Below, in pieces: positions 1 through 7,032 of a stretch of 18,407 bases of DNA. Made by a program: the position numbers and the translations under genes. Each line of letters starts with the position of its first letter. Positions within the stretch are counted from its first letter, which is position 1. The notes beneath the pieces are model-generated. The model did not search any database. It saw only the letters and a list, made by a program, of their open reading frames with translations, and was not told where the DNA came from. This stretch comes from JAABSQ01 sp041642315 (lineage in GTDB: Bacteria > Desulfobacterota > Desulfobacteria > Desulfobacterales > Desulfococcaceae): contig JBEPWQ010000050.1 in NCBI GenBank assembly GCA_041642315.1, positions 1 to 18,407 on the forward strand, given 5' to 3'.

Positions 1-186
1 GACGCTGAATACCGACACCGACATGCCGCGGTACTTTAGGGCGTCGATCAGCGTCCCGGAACGGTCGGTATCGCGCCCGACCACCAGCAGAACCCGGTCT
101 CCCATTTCCGCCGCAGCCGGAGCCACTCGGCTGAGGGTGCCGGGTCCGAAAAGGATGCGGTCGGCTGTGCAAAATTCAAATTGCAT
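1..186 (-). CDS. Iron-containing alcohol dehydrogenase, N-terminal part (runs off left edge)
   Basis: The first 62 codons are read on the minus strand from an ATG at 186. A strong GGAGGAGA ribosome binding site lies a few bases upstream, so the start is well supported. The protein opens with FEFCTADRILFGPGTL, then GDRVLLVVGRD and a short Ser-Gly segment. This is the usual N-terminus of PF00465 iron-dependent alcohol dehydrogenases: a substrate-side strand, the 'I.FG.G....' turn, then the first Rossmann strand. Members oxidise alcohols or reduce aldehydes with NAD(P) and a divalent metal in the cytoplasm. The GGGS dinucleotide loop and the metal-binding histidines would lie beyond the window, so substrate and metal cannot be judged. 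The gene is divergent from the HEPN/nifV genes across a 352-base gap. Confidence 0.85.
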   Translation of the reverse strand, partial: MQFEFCTADRILFGPGTLSRVAPAAAEMGDRVLLVVGRDTDRSGTLIDALKYRGMSVSVFSV

Positions 187-538
187 GGGCATCTCCTCCA
201 TACGATTGGGTGATTTATCATCGGCTCCATATGCATTGCGAAAACGGACTTTCACGGACCGCAGGCGAAACCGTTTGACATCACGATATCCCAATCCCTT
301 CCGAAACTCAACGGGCAGGGACCGGCCTCTCCGGAAAACCGTATCCGGCGTCCCAATATTACGGTTTTGAAATTTTCATACATTCAAATCACCAAAATGT
401 TATATTTTTGCCGATTCCATCCCGAATGATCCTTGTCAAAACGGGCGCTTCGAGATTTTCCATCAATGGCACTTCGCTTGCATTCTATCTTTGAAAAGGT
501 CGCAAGAATGACCCGAACCCTGAAACGAGGAATGCTGA
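187..538. other. Divergent intergenic region, no gene seen
   Basis: These 352 bases separate the alcohol dehydrogenase (minus) from the HEPN-like gene (plus). Reading frames here are short, lack ribosome sites and do not resemble proteins. The stretch at about 362-418 is clearly more AT-rich than its surroundings and is the likeliest place for divergent promoters. I could not find a -35/-10 pair with good spacing on either strand. Confidence 0.5.
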
Positions 539-964
539 ATGATCAACATATCCAATCAGGAAAAAGAATGGACCCGATTTACCGACGAAGGAGCTCAATT
601 CCTGAAAACGGCCAGGAACGCCGTCCGAAAGCGGCGAAAAGTGTTTACTCCGGATATTTTGTACAATCTGATCGCCATGTCCATTGAAAAATATATTATG
701 GGGTATCTCCTATACCGAAAGAACCTTCCGGACAATCACACCTTGGGAGATCTGATGGACGCCCTCAGGCGGGTCGATCCGGTCGAGGACGATCTCTGTG
801 ACCGAATCATTCGCATGGACCGGTTCCAGGAAATCTGCTGCATAACAACATACAGCCGGGAAATGCCCCAAGTAAAAGATATCGAAGAGATGTTGACACT
901 CGGAGAAAGGATTCGGGATTTTGTCGAAGTCCGAATGCAGGCGCCCCTTGGGAAGCGGGCCTAA
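539..964 (+). CDS. Small HEPN-like helical protein
   Basis: This 141-residue protein starts at an ATG eight bases after GAGG (527-530). It is helical, with a central stretch FTPDILYNLIAMSIEKYIMGYLLYR followed by LPDNHTLGDLMDAL. That is the HEPN pattern: a helix with a conserved 'A...EK...' face, a short linker, then 'H.L..L'. HEPN proteins are often ribonuclease toxins, nucleotidyltransferase partners or binding modules. An R-x6-H string is present around residues 60-67, but it sits in the inter-helix linker rather than at the usual C-terminal helix position. A nuclease role is therefore not established. No nucleotidyltransferase (MNT) partner is nearby. It lies 95 bases upstream of the nifV-like gene on the same strand and may be co-transcribed. 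Family assignment is by pattern only; function is unknown. Confidence 0.7.
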   Translation: MINISNQEKEWTRFTDEGAQFLKTARNAVRKRRKVFTPDILYNLIAMSIEKYIMGYLLYRKNLPDNHTLGDLMDALRRVDPVEDDLCDRIIRMDRFQEICCITTYSREMPQVKDIEEMLTLGERIRDFVEVRMQAPLGKRA

Positions 965-1059
965 ATTCTCTTGATGTCGCGACAATATCAATGAAAAATG
1001 AAGCTGATGAACGGATCACTAAAAAATCTCGAAAGAAAGGATGAAAATAGGGGAAAGCC

Positions 1060-2223
1060 ATGGTTTCGCGTGAGAGCAGACGCATCTGGATGATCGATAC
1101 CACCCTTCGAGACGGCGAACAGGCCCCGGGAGTGGTGTTCAGCCATCATAAAAAACAAAGGATCGCCGAAATGCTGGCCGAGGCCGGCATCGATGAACTG
1201 GAGGTCGGCACACCGGCTATGGGCCCGATGGAATGCCGGGCCATTCAGGGGGTCCGGAACCTGAATCTCCCCACCCGCCTCACCTGCTGGTGCAGGGCGG
1301 TGCGTCGGGATATCGAATCGGCCGCACAATGCGGCACCGGAAGCGTCCATATCAGTTTTCCGGTCTCTTCCATTCATCTCAATTCCATGAAAAAGAACGA
1401 GGCCCGAATTCTTGAAATCCTGGAAGAGCAAGTGGGCTTCGCCCGAAAAGACTTCGACCTGGTTTCGGTGGGAGCCCAGGACGCCATGCGGGCCGACCCG
1501 GAATTCCTGGAGATATTCATTCAAAAGGCCCGGTCCGGCGGCGCACACCGGGTGCGGATCGCCGATACTGTGGGAATCGCCACACCGGGGACCGTATACC
1601 GGCTCTTCAACCGGTTGTCTCGAATCTCCGGCATCGACCTGGAATTTCACGCACACAATGACCTGGGCATGGCCACCGCCAATGCCGTCTCCGCGGCCGA
1701 GGCAGGGGCCGACGGCCTCAGCGTCACCGTCAACGGGCTTGGCGAACGGGCCGGCAATGCGCCCCTGGAAGAAGTCTCCGCGGCCCTGGCGTTCGCCTCC
1801 GGCCGGAACTGCAACGTCCGGACCCCCCGACTGATGGGGCTCTGCGCCTTTGTCGCCCAAGCCTCCCGCCGGCCCATCCCGGTGGGAAAACCGATTACCG
1901 GCTCAAGCGCCTTTTTGCACGAATCGGGGATCCACTGCGATGGCCTGCTGAAGAATTCCCGCACCTATGAAGCCTTTCCTTCCGAGGCGGTGGGATGGGG
2001 AAAATCCCGGTTTGTGGTCGGAAAGCATTCGGGAACCCATATCATCCGCCATATCCTTAGAAAAAGCGGCGTCATGATCGGAACGGATCAAGCCGAGCAG
2101 TTGCTGAAAGCGGTTCGAAAAGCGGCATCTGAAAAAGGCATGTCGCTGACGACAAGAGAACTGCTCGTTCTCTATTACGGCACCTGCCGGCCCCCTTACC
2201 TTACTCCCTCACTTTACCCTTGA
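1060..2223 (+). CDS. nifV: Homocitrate synthase, NifV type
   Basis: This 387-residue enzyme of the DRE-TIM metallolyase family condenses acetyl-CoA with 2-oxoglutarate to homocitrate, the organic ligand of the nitrogenase FeMo cofactor. The start ATG follows AGGGGAA. Visible motifs are DTTLRDGEQAPGV (13-25), with the catalytic Arg and the metal Asp; HAHNDLGMATANA (197-209), with the metal histidines; NGLGERAGNAPLEE (225-238); HESGIHCDGLLKN (287-299); and VGKHSGTH (320-327). Length and the HESGIH.DGLLK segment fit NifV better than 2-isopropylmalate synthase, which carries an extra C-terminal LeuA regulatory domain. The last dozen residues (ending PPYLTPSLYP) look unlike the family and may be a variable tail. 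No other nif gene is in the window. An AksA-like or related homocitrate role cannot be excluded. Confidence 0.85.
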   Translation: MVSRESRRIWMIDTTLRDGEQAPGVVFSHHKKQRIAEMLAEAGIDELEVGTPAMGPMECRAIQGVRNLNLPTRLTCWCRAVRRDIESAAQCGTGSVHISFPVSSIHLNSMKKNEARILEILEEQVGFARKDFDLVSVGAQDAMRADPEFLEIFIQKARSGGAHRVRIADTVGIATPGTVYRLFNRLSRISGIDLEFHAHNDLGMATANAVSAAEAGADGLSVTVNGLGERAGNAPLEEVSAALAFASGRNCNVRTPRLMGLCAFVAQASRRPIPVGKPITGSSAFLHESGIHCDGLLKNSRTYEAFPSEAVGWGKSRFVVGKHSGTHIIRHILRKSGVMIGTDQAEQLLKAVRKAASEKGMSLTTRELLVLYYGTCRPPYLTPSLYP

Positions 2224-2268
2224 TAAATGGAGGGTATTCTCGTATTCTAATTTGAGAAGGGAGGAGCC

Positions 2269-2661
2269 ATGACGGACATTCGCAAAACCAAGGCCCAACT
2301 GATTTCGGAACTGGCCGAAGCACGCCGGGAGATAGGGGAACTCCGGTCCGAACTCGAGGCACTGGAATCACAAAAGAACGCCGGTTCGGAAAGCCTCGAA
2401 AACCGTGCTCCCCGGCATGAAATCCGCACGCATATCGAATTCTTCGCCGACTTTGATGTGATCGAAGCGCGGGGAATCAATATCTCCGAAGGGGGGATCT
2501 GCTTAGAACTGGATGAGGACCTCCCCTTTGAAATGCGATTCGAACTGAACGGAAGAATGCACCAACACCGGGCCCATCTGGTCTGGGTCAAGCGCAGCAG
2601 CAGGGGCGGATATCTTTTGGGCCTGATGTTTGCCCGTCCCCGGGCCGATGTCTCCTTTTAG
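2269..2661 (+). CDS. PilZ-domain protein with N-terminal coiled coil
   Basis: This is a 130-residue cytoplasmic protein. Residues 5-35 form a charged heptad-like coiled coil (KTKAQLISELAEARREIGELRSELEALE region), a lead-in common in deltaproteobacterial signalling proteins. Residues 46-125 look like a PilZ beta barrel. RHEIR (49-53) supplies the RxxxR motif and NISEGG (71-76) the (D/N)xSxxG motif that together bind cyclic di-GMP. They are followed by strands ending LVWVKR and GGYLLGLMF. Both motifs are complete, so c-di-GMP binding is likely. The start ATG follows GGGAGGAG at a good distance. It lies 45 bases after nifV, but a functional link is not evident. The partner it would control cannot be read from the sequence. 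Confidence 0.8.
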   Translation: MTDIRKTKAQLISELAEARREIGELRSELEALESQKNAGSESLENRAPRHEIRTHIEFFADFDVIEARGINISEGGICLELDEDLPFEMRFELNGRMHQHRAHLVWVKRSSRGGYLLGLMFARPRADVSF

Positions 2662-2666
2662 GTCTC

Positions 2667-2706
2667 CGGCGGCGAATACCCGCCGCGGCCGTTCCCCCTG
2701 CGGCGG
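2667..2706. terminator. GC-rich alternative hairpins between convergent genes
   Basis: CGGCGG (2667-2672) pairs with CCGCCG (2680-2685) across a seven-base loop. CCGCCGC (2680-2686) can instead pair with GCGGCGG (2700-2706). The two stems share the middle segment and exclude each other. They sit in the 79-base gap between the PilZ gene and the convergent DUF2784 gene, a natural place for a terminator, but no T-run follows on either strand. Confidence 0.35.
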
Positions 2707-2740
2707 ATCGCCCCTCAGATGGTACTGCCGGAAGACCTGT

Positions 2741-3154
2741 TCATCCCCCTTCCTGCCGTGAATTTTCGGGCCGGCGAATCCTATGTTTTTTCCGGTAATA
2801 CCACCAGGCCGATCCGTAAAAACCGATATTGACGACCAGCACCAGACCGCCCAGAACGAACTGGATTTCCCGGGTCAAACCGGCCGGGTAGAGCACCGGC
2901 AGGATGTAGTGGGCCACGAAGCCGGTTTCATACCCTTGGGCCCCGCCCAAGGCGCGAAGCCTGTTTTCCAGCGGTGTCAGCGGGCAGATCCAGCCCGAAA
3001 ATTGGATGGCAATTCCCCACAGCGCCGCCGGCACATGGAACCAGGCCGTCCATTTTCGCCAGAAGAGCAGAGCACCGCCGAAAAAAACAAAAAGCACGAA
3101 GATAAAATGGACGACCACCACCGCGTCCGCCAGGTATCGATACATGGAAGCCAA
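2741..3154 (-). CDS. DUF2784 integral membrane protein
   Basis: This 137-residue membrane protein matches the DUF2784 pattern: LADAVVVVHFIFVLFVFFGG, then a basic/aromatic loop, WFHVPAALWGIAIQFSGWICPLTPLENRLR, then HYILPVLYPAGLTR and a last hydrophobic segment near 100-120. Three to four transmembrane helices are expected. The family has no established function. The preferred start is TTG at 3154: AAGGA, overlapping the upstream fluC stop codon, sits about nine bases before it. The in-frame ATG at 3145 is about 17 bases from that site, too far. The gene begins 12 bases after fluC ends, so co-transcription and perhaps translational coupling are likely. The C-terminal tail is basic and presumably cytoplasmic. 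Confidence 0.8.
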   Translation of the reverse strand: MASMYRYLADAVVVVHFIFVLFVFFGGALLFWRKWTAWFHVPAALWGIAIQFSGWICPLTPLENRLRALGGAQGYETGFVAHYILPVLYPAGLTREIQFVLGGLVLVVNIGFYGSAWWYYRKKHRIRRPENSRQEGG

Positions 3155-3166
3155 CTTACGTATTCC

Positions 3167-3565
3167 TTACCTCACGATTCGAATCACCCACCCGCCCATC
3201 CACATCCCGGCGAAAACCAGGATGCCGCCGCCGATGTTGTTGATGAAAAAATTCAGCACCGCCAGATGGCTTCCGGCCCGCATATAGATCACCGATTCCA
3301 GCGCATAGGCAGAAAAAGTGGTGAGGGCCCCCAGAAAGCCGGTCATGAAAAAGAGTCTGGCGGATGGGCTGAGCACAACGCTGCGTTCGGCAAGGGCAAA
3401 GGCGACCCCGATAAGGAAGCAGCCGGTCAGATTGGCCAGCAGCGTACCCCAGGGAAATCGGCTCCCGAGGTAGCGGATGGCCGCCAGGGAAAACGCGTAT
3501 CGACATACCGCTCCCAGGCTTCCGCCCGCCATGACCAGCAGGATATTCTTCAGCACATTCACCAC
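3167..3565 (-). CDS. fluC: Fluoride ion channel FluC (CrcB)
   Basis: This 132-residue membrane protein of the CrcB/FluC family exports toxic fluoride through a dual-topology homodimer. Family signatures are present in order: GGSLGAVCRY (14-23), GTLLANLTGC (40-49) with the conserved Asn45, and GFLGALTTFSAYALE (76-90). Four hydrophobic helices are visible. In the Phe-box region the first aromatic is kept as Phe84, while the second position is Tyr87, often Phe in the family. Only one fluC gene is present, so it should form a homodimer rather than a paired heterodimer. The start is GTG at 3565, with a second GTG as codon two, and only a weak G-rich ribosome site. Just 34 bases separate it from the upstream flavin-reductase gene, too little for a fluoride riboswitch directly ahead of it. 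Confidence 0.9.
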   Translation of the reverse strand: MVNVLKNILLVMAGGSLGAVCRYAFSLAAIRYLGSRFPWGTLLANLTGCFLIGVAFALAERSVVLSPSARLFFMTGFLGALTTFSAYALESVIYMRAGSHLAVLNFFINNIGGGILVFAGMWMGGWVIRIVR

Positions 3566-3599
3566 GACCCCCGAATCCGGTCACCCGATCCCTTCACCG

Positions 3600-4169
3600 T
3601 TATTGAAACTTCTTTCCAATCGAGAAAGCCTGGCCGAAAAAACCGCCGATTCCATGATAAGTCCGAATTTCGGGAGCAAAGATCAGGGGTTTGACCTTTT
3701 CGATGTCCGGAAGACCCTTTTCCCCGAGCACCGCTTCATCTGCCTTGATATCCAGTATCTCGCCGATGAACTGGGTGTGCAGACCGATGTCGATCGTATG
3801 AATCACCTTGCATTCCAGGATCAGGGAGCACTCCCCCGCATAGGGCGCATCCACCACTTCGCTTCGGACCGGGGTGAGCCCGGCCTTTTGGAACTTGTCG
3901 GTTTTTCTGCCCGAAACGATGCCGGCGTAATCGGCGGCAGCGGCCTGGTCCTGAGACGGGATGCTGACCGTAAACGCCCGGCGTTCGGCAATGCTGGCGT
4001 GGCTGTAGGTGGCCGGCCGCAGGGAGACCCCCACGCAGGGCGGGCTGGAACAGCAGATCCCGCCCCAGGCGGCGGTCATGATATTGGGTCTATCGTCGGC
4101 ATCATAAGAACCCACCAGCCAGACCGGGGTGGGAAGGACCAGAGGTTTGGGTCCGATGGATTGTTTCAT
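3600..4169 (-). CDS. Flavin reductase-like domain protein
   Basis: This 189-residue protein starts at an ATG preceded by AAAGGAGA. It has the split-barrel fold signature of the flavin reductase-like/DIM6-NTAB family (PF01613): VLPTPVWLVGSYDADDRPNIMTAAWGG near the N-terminus, then 'GVSLRPATYSH..I' and FTVSIPSQDQ, then a VSGRKTDKF segment (about 85-93), and a C-terminal barrel strand of the type 'Y.GECSLILECKV'. Such proteins bind FMN and act as NAD(P)H:flavin oxidoreductases or electron-transfer proteins; rubredoxin-linked members occur in anaerobes. It is the first gene of the minus-strand set with fluC and DUF2784 and is divergent from the RNA methyltransferase. The redox partner is not evident, so I give no gene symbol. 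Confidence 0.82.
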   Translation of the reverse strand: MKQSIGPKPLVLPTPVWLVGSYDADDRPNIMTAAWGGICCSSPPCVGVSLRPATYSHASIAERRAFTVSIPSQDQAAAADYAGIVSGRKTDKFQKAGLTPVRSEVVDAPYAGECSLILECKVIHTIDIGLHTQFIGEILDIKADEAVLGEKGLPDIEKVKPLIFAPEIRTYHGIGGFFGQAFSIGKKFQ

Positions 4170-4249
4170 AACGCTTCTCCTTTGTCGTATCGGTGAATTT
4201 ATGCGCTGCTTCCGGTCGATTATGTTCTCCGCAAACCGGAATCCTCACC

Positions 4250-4279
4250 TTGACCTGCCTGGCCATGGCTGCATACAAT
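4250..4279 (+). promoter_or_regulatory. Candidate sigma70 promoter upstream of the THUMP methyltransferase
   Basis: TTGACC (4250-4255) and TACAAT (4274-4279) are separated by 18 bases. They match five of six positions at both the -35 and -10 boxes. The pair lies in the divergent gap and would give a leader of about 150 bases ahead of the methyltransferase start. No experimental support is available. Confidence 0.45.
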
Positions 4280-4357
4280 TGATCAGCCTATCTAAAAATC
4301 GGACTCATGGCAAGGCATCGAATTCGGCTGGAAAAGCGGATCAGGTCGGATTTGGGA

Positions 4358-4386
4358 TTGACACCGGGTGCCGCTTTCCGTAGTTT
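4358..4386 (+). promoter_or_regulatory. Second candidate promoter, perfect -35 and weak -10
   Basis: A perfect TTGACA (4358-4363) is followed after 17 bases by TAGTTT (4381-4386), which matches the -10 consensus at only three positions. It would give a leader of about 45 bases. It competes with the better-balanced pair at 4250-4279; either or both could drive the methyltransferase. Confidence 0.3.
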
Positions 4387-4439
4387 TCATGGGCTGATGT
4401 GCAGGAACATCCATTTAAAACCTGGGGGAAACGGAAGAA

Positions 4440-5582
4440 ATGAAATACCTGTACCAGAAAACGCACCGGTTTTTCGCCCAGGTATCGACAGGAATGGAGT
4501 CCCTGGGTGCGGCGGAACTCTGGAAGCTGGGGGCGGAACAGGTCGAACCCGCCTTTCGGGGAATTCATTTTAATGCCGACAAGGCATGCCTGTACCGGGC
4601 CAATTATCTTACGCGAATCCTCACCCGAATTCTGGCGCCCTTGAAGACCTTTCGCTGTCCGGACTCGGATGCACTCTACCGGGAAGCCCATGCCGTCCCA
4701 TGGCCGGAAATCTTCGGCAGCGACCGGACATTTGCCGTTTTTGCCAATGTTTCTCACAGCAGCATCACCCACTCCCAATATGCCGGGCTTCGGCTCAAGG
4801 ATGCGGTGGTCGACCGGTTTCGAAAAGAATTGAACCGCCGACCCGATATCGACTCTAAAGATCCCGACCTCTGGCTCAACCTTCACATCCACAAAAATAC
4901 CGCCACGGTCAGCCTGGACACCTCGCGCGGTTCTCTTCACCGGCGGGGATATCGCCAAAACGCGCTGGAAGCGCCCATGCAGGAGACCCTGGCCGCGGCC
5001 GTCGTTCGGTTGTCGGAATGGAACGGCCGCAGACCGCTCTACGATCCCATGTGCGGCGCCGGAACCCTGCTCTGCGAAGCCCTCATGCATGGGTGTCGAA
5101 TACCGGCGGGCTTTCTGCGACGAGAATTCGGATTCAGGTTTCTGCCGGATTACGACCCGATCTTGTGGCAGAAGATCAAAAAAAAAGCGGACGGGAATAT
5201 TCAACCGGTGCCGGCGGGGTCCATTCAAGGCAGCGATGCATCGAACCGGGCGGTGGTCATCGCCCGGGAAAATACCCGGACCCTGCCCCATGGGGAAGCG
5301 GTCCGGGTTTTCCAGGGGCGTTTCCAGGACATGTCAGGCCTGGAAGACGGCATCATCGTCTGCAATCCGCCTTACGGAATTCGAATGGGAGACAAACAGG
5401 AGGTCGGCGATTTGATCGCAGCCTTCGGGGATTTTCTGAAACAGCGGTGCAGGGGGTCCACCGCCTTTCTCTATTTCGGGGATCGGGAACTGATCAAACG
5501 GCTCGGCCTCAAACCGTCCTGGAAAAAACCGCTTCGAAACGGTCCTCTGGACGGCCGGCTGGTCAAATACGAGTTGTATTAG
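4440..5582 (+). CDS. THUMP-domain SAM-dependent RNA methyltransferase (RlmL-N/YpsC type)
   Basis: This 380-residue class I methyltransferase has an N-terminal ferredoxin-like and THUMP RNA-binding region (about 1-160, including YQKTHRFFAQVSTGMESLGAAEL), then a Rossmann methyltransferase domain. Motif I is DPMCGAGT (202-209), binding S-adenosylmethionine. Motif IV is NPPYG (308-312), typical of enzymes that methylate exocyclic amino groups. The architecture equals the N-terminal half of E. coli RlmL, which makes m2G2445 in 23S rRNA, and stand-alone YpsC-like proteins. The RlmK half is absent. The likely product is N2-methylguanosine in 23S rRNA, but the exact base cannot be read from sequence. 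The start ATG follows a purine-rich GGAAGAA. No frameshift is seen. Confidence 0.88.
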   Translation: MKYLYQKTHRFFAQVSTGMESLGAAELWKLGAEQVEPAFRGIHFNADKACLYRANYLTRILTRILAPLKTFRCPDSDALYREAHAVPWPEIFGSDRTFAVFANVSHSSITHSQYAGLRLKDAVVDRFRKELNRRPDIDSKDPDLWLNLHIHKNTATVSLDTSRGSLHRRGYRQNALEAPMQETLAAAVVRLSEWNGRRPLYDPMCGAGTLLCEALMHGCRIPAGFLRREFGFRFLPDYDPILWQKIKKKADGNIQPVPAGSIQGSDASNRAVVIARENTRTLPHGEAVRVFQGRFQDMSGLEDGIIVCNPPYGIRMGDKQEVGDLIAAFGDFLKQRCRGSTAFLYFGDRELIKRLGLKPSWKKPLRNGPLDGRLVKYELY

Positions 5583-5670
5583 CCGGACCGCCCCCTTGCA
5601 TGTCAGGCGGCTTTCGGCAACAACTTCCATCGGCCGGTCGCCGTTTCGGCTTGACACGCAGGAGGTTCGC

Positions 5671-5967
5671 ATGGGCTTCCATTCCGACGAAAACAGCGGT
5701 TTGGGCTTGACACTTTATCCGCATTTTCCTAAGTCACGGAGAAGATTTTACCTTTTGGCCTGCCCCGAAAGGGGGATGTACCGGAGTCCGCATATGCCGC
5801 AACCACAAGAGATCCGCTTCAGCACCGCCGCAAGAATTTCGACCGCCATGCGGTTGGTCGCCATCGTGCCCATCGCGGTGAGCCGGCATATCAACCGCCT
5901 GTCGATGACTGTTAAAACCACCGAGCAGGCGGAGGCGGCGTCTTACCCGCAATCCCCGACGGTATGA
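5671..5967 (+). CDS. Hypothetical small protein, unrecognised
   Basis: This 98-codon frame starts at an ATG with AGGAGG (5660-5665) five bases upstream, an unusually good ribosome site. It ends 27 bases before the AEC transporter gene. The protein has a basic middle (KSRRRF), a single hydrophobic patch (MRLVAIVPIAV) and a Thr/Glu/Ala-rich tail. I recognise no domain. A 5'-extended frame to 5596 exists but lacks a ribosome site. An antisense frame (5734-5976, minus) is equally unrecognisable. This 412-base stretch between the methyltransferase and the transporter may instead be non-coding or decayed; I rate the ORF only on its ribosome site and position. Confidence 0.3.
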   Translation: MGFHSDENSGLGLTLYPHFPKSRRRFYLLACPERGMYRSPHMPQPQEIRFSTAARISTAMRLVAIVPIAVSRHINRLSMTVKTTEQAEAASYPQSPTV

Positions 5968-5994
5968 ACGAATCATAGGCCCCCCGCAAATTCA

Positions 5995-6915
5995 ATGGAT
6001 ATCCTCTTCACCATCGTTCCCATCTTCGTCGTCATCGGGATCGGATGGCTATTCCGATGGAGAGGGTTCATTCCTTCGGAATTTCTGGGCCCGGCCAACC
6101 GTCTGGTCTATCACCTGGCCATTCCGGCCATGATTTTCCGGGCCATTTCAAAGGGAGCCCTCAAAACCGATTTCAATCCCGCCGTGATGGGGATTACCCT
6201 GGCGGCCATTCTTCTTTTTTTCGGTATGATCTGGACCGCCGTCCGCCTCGCCCATATGCAACGGAGACAGATCGGCACCTTTCTCCAGAGCGCCTTTCAT
6301 GGAAACCTCGGCTACATCGGGCTGGCGGTGTCCTATTATTTCCTGGGAGATCAGGGCCTGGCCGGCGCCAGCATCATCGCCGGATTCATGATGGTGCTTC
6401 AGAATCTGCTGGCGGTCTTCATTCTTCAGTTTTACGGGGACAATCCTTCCGGCGGCCATCGCACCCGGGAAGTGGTGATGAGGATTCTGGCCAATCCGGT
6501 CATCCTCTCCGCCGTCGCCGGCATGGCCTTTTCCGCTTTGGCCGTTCCCTTGCCGGAAACCGTCGGCCGAAGCCTCGATATCCTCAGCAACATGGCGCTG
6601 CCTTTGGCCCTGCTGCTGATCGGGGCTTCCCTGTCTTTCGAATTGATGCGGTCCCGTATGGTATCGGCGCTTTCGTCCAGCGTTCTGAAGCTGATGGTGC
6701 TTCCCGGCCTTGGTTTTGCAATGTACCAGCTCTGGGATATTCCCGCCCGGAACTACCTGCCGGGATTGATTCTGCTGGCCTCACCGACGGCCACCATCTC
6801 CTATGTCATGGCCAAGGAGATGAAGGGGGATACCGAGTTTGCGGTCGCCGCGATTTCCACCAGTACCCTGCTGTCTGCGGTGACCTTTTTCGGATGGCTC
6901 AATCTCAACCGGTAA
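5995..6915 (+). CDS. AEC-family (auxin efflux carrier-like) transporter
   Basis: This 306-residue, strongly hydrophobic protein has about ten predicted membrane helices arranged as two five-helix halves with a hydrophilic break near residues 150-160 (DNPSGGHRTREVVM). Features of the AEC family (PF03547) are the opening IVPIFVVIGIGWLFRWRGF, the NRLVYHLAIPAMIFRAIS segment of the first half, GNLGYIGLAV, and the second-half GASLSFELMR and LASPTATISYVMAKEM segments. Bacterial members export or import organic acids such as malate or malonate; the substrate cannot be assigned here. The start ATG has no clear ribosome site (only C-rich sequence upstream), so initiation may be weak or coupled to the preceding small ORF. 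Confidence 0.87.
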   Translation: MDILFTIVPIFVVIGIGWLFRWRGFIPSEFLGPANRLVYHLAIPAMIFRAISKGALKTDFNPAVMGITLAAILLFFGMIWTAVRLAHMQRRQIGTFLQSAFHGNLGYIGLAVSYYFLGDQGLAGASIIAGFMMVLQNLLAVFILQFYGDNPSGGHRTREVVMRILANPVILSAVAGMAFSALAVPLPETVGRSLDILSNMALPLALLLIGASLSFELMRSRMVSALSSSVLKLMVLPGLGFAMYQLWDIPARNYLPGLILLASPTATISYVMAKEMKGDTEFAVAAISTSTLLSAVTFFGWLNLNR

Positions 6916-6950
6916 TATCGGATACAGCGGCCCCGTCACGACAGAAGAAA

Positions 6951-6974
6951 TGCAGCCGTCGGCTACAGTTTTTG
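6951..6974 (+). terminator. Weak intrinsic terminator after the AEC transporter
   Basis: TGCAGCC (6951-6957) pairs with GGCTACA across a GTC loop, with one C-A mismatch, and is followed by a TTTTT run. It lies 36 bases after the transporter stop and before the epimerase genes. The stem is short, so termination may be partial. Confidence 0.4.
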
Positions 6975-7032
6975 TCGATTCCGATATTCGAATAAGCTTT
7001 CCGGCTCCATGTTTTAGAGAAAGGAATTGCAT

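Noticed and set aside
433..687. An 84-codon plus frame upstream of and overlapping the HEPN-like gene
   Set aside because: It is out of frame with the recognisable HEPN-like protein, has no ribosome site and a low-quality translation.
988..1860. A 290-codon minus-strand frame opposite nifV
   Set aside because: The plus strand has intact NifV motifs; the antisense translation is Gly/His/Pro-rich with no domain.
3566..3599. Possible fluoride riboswitch upstream of fluC
   Set aside because: Only 34 bases separate fluC from the preceding stop codon, too short for the crcB pseudoknot, and its conserved core is not visible there.
2783..3694. A 303-codon plus-strand frame across DUF2784 and fluC
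   Set aside because: It covers two recognisable minus-strand membrane proteins and reads as low-complexity hydrophilic sequence.
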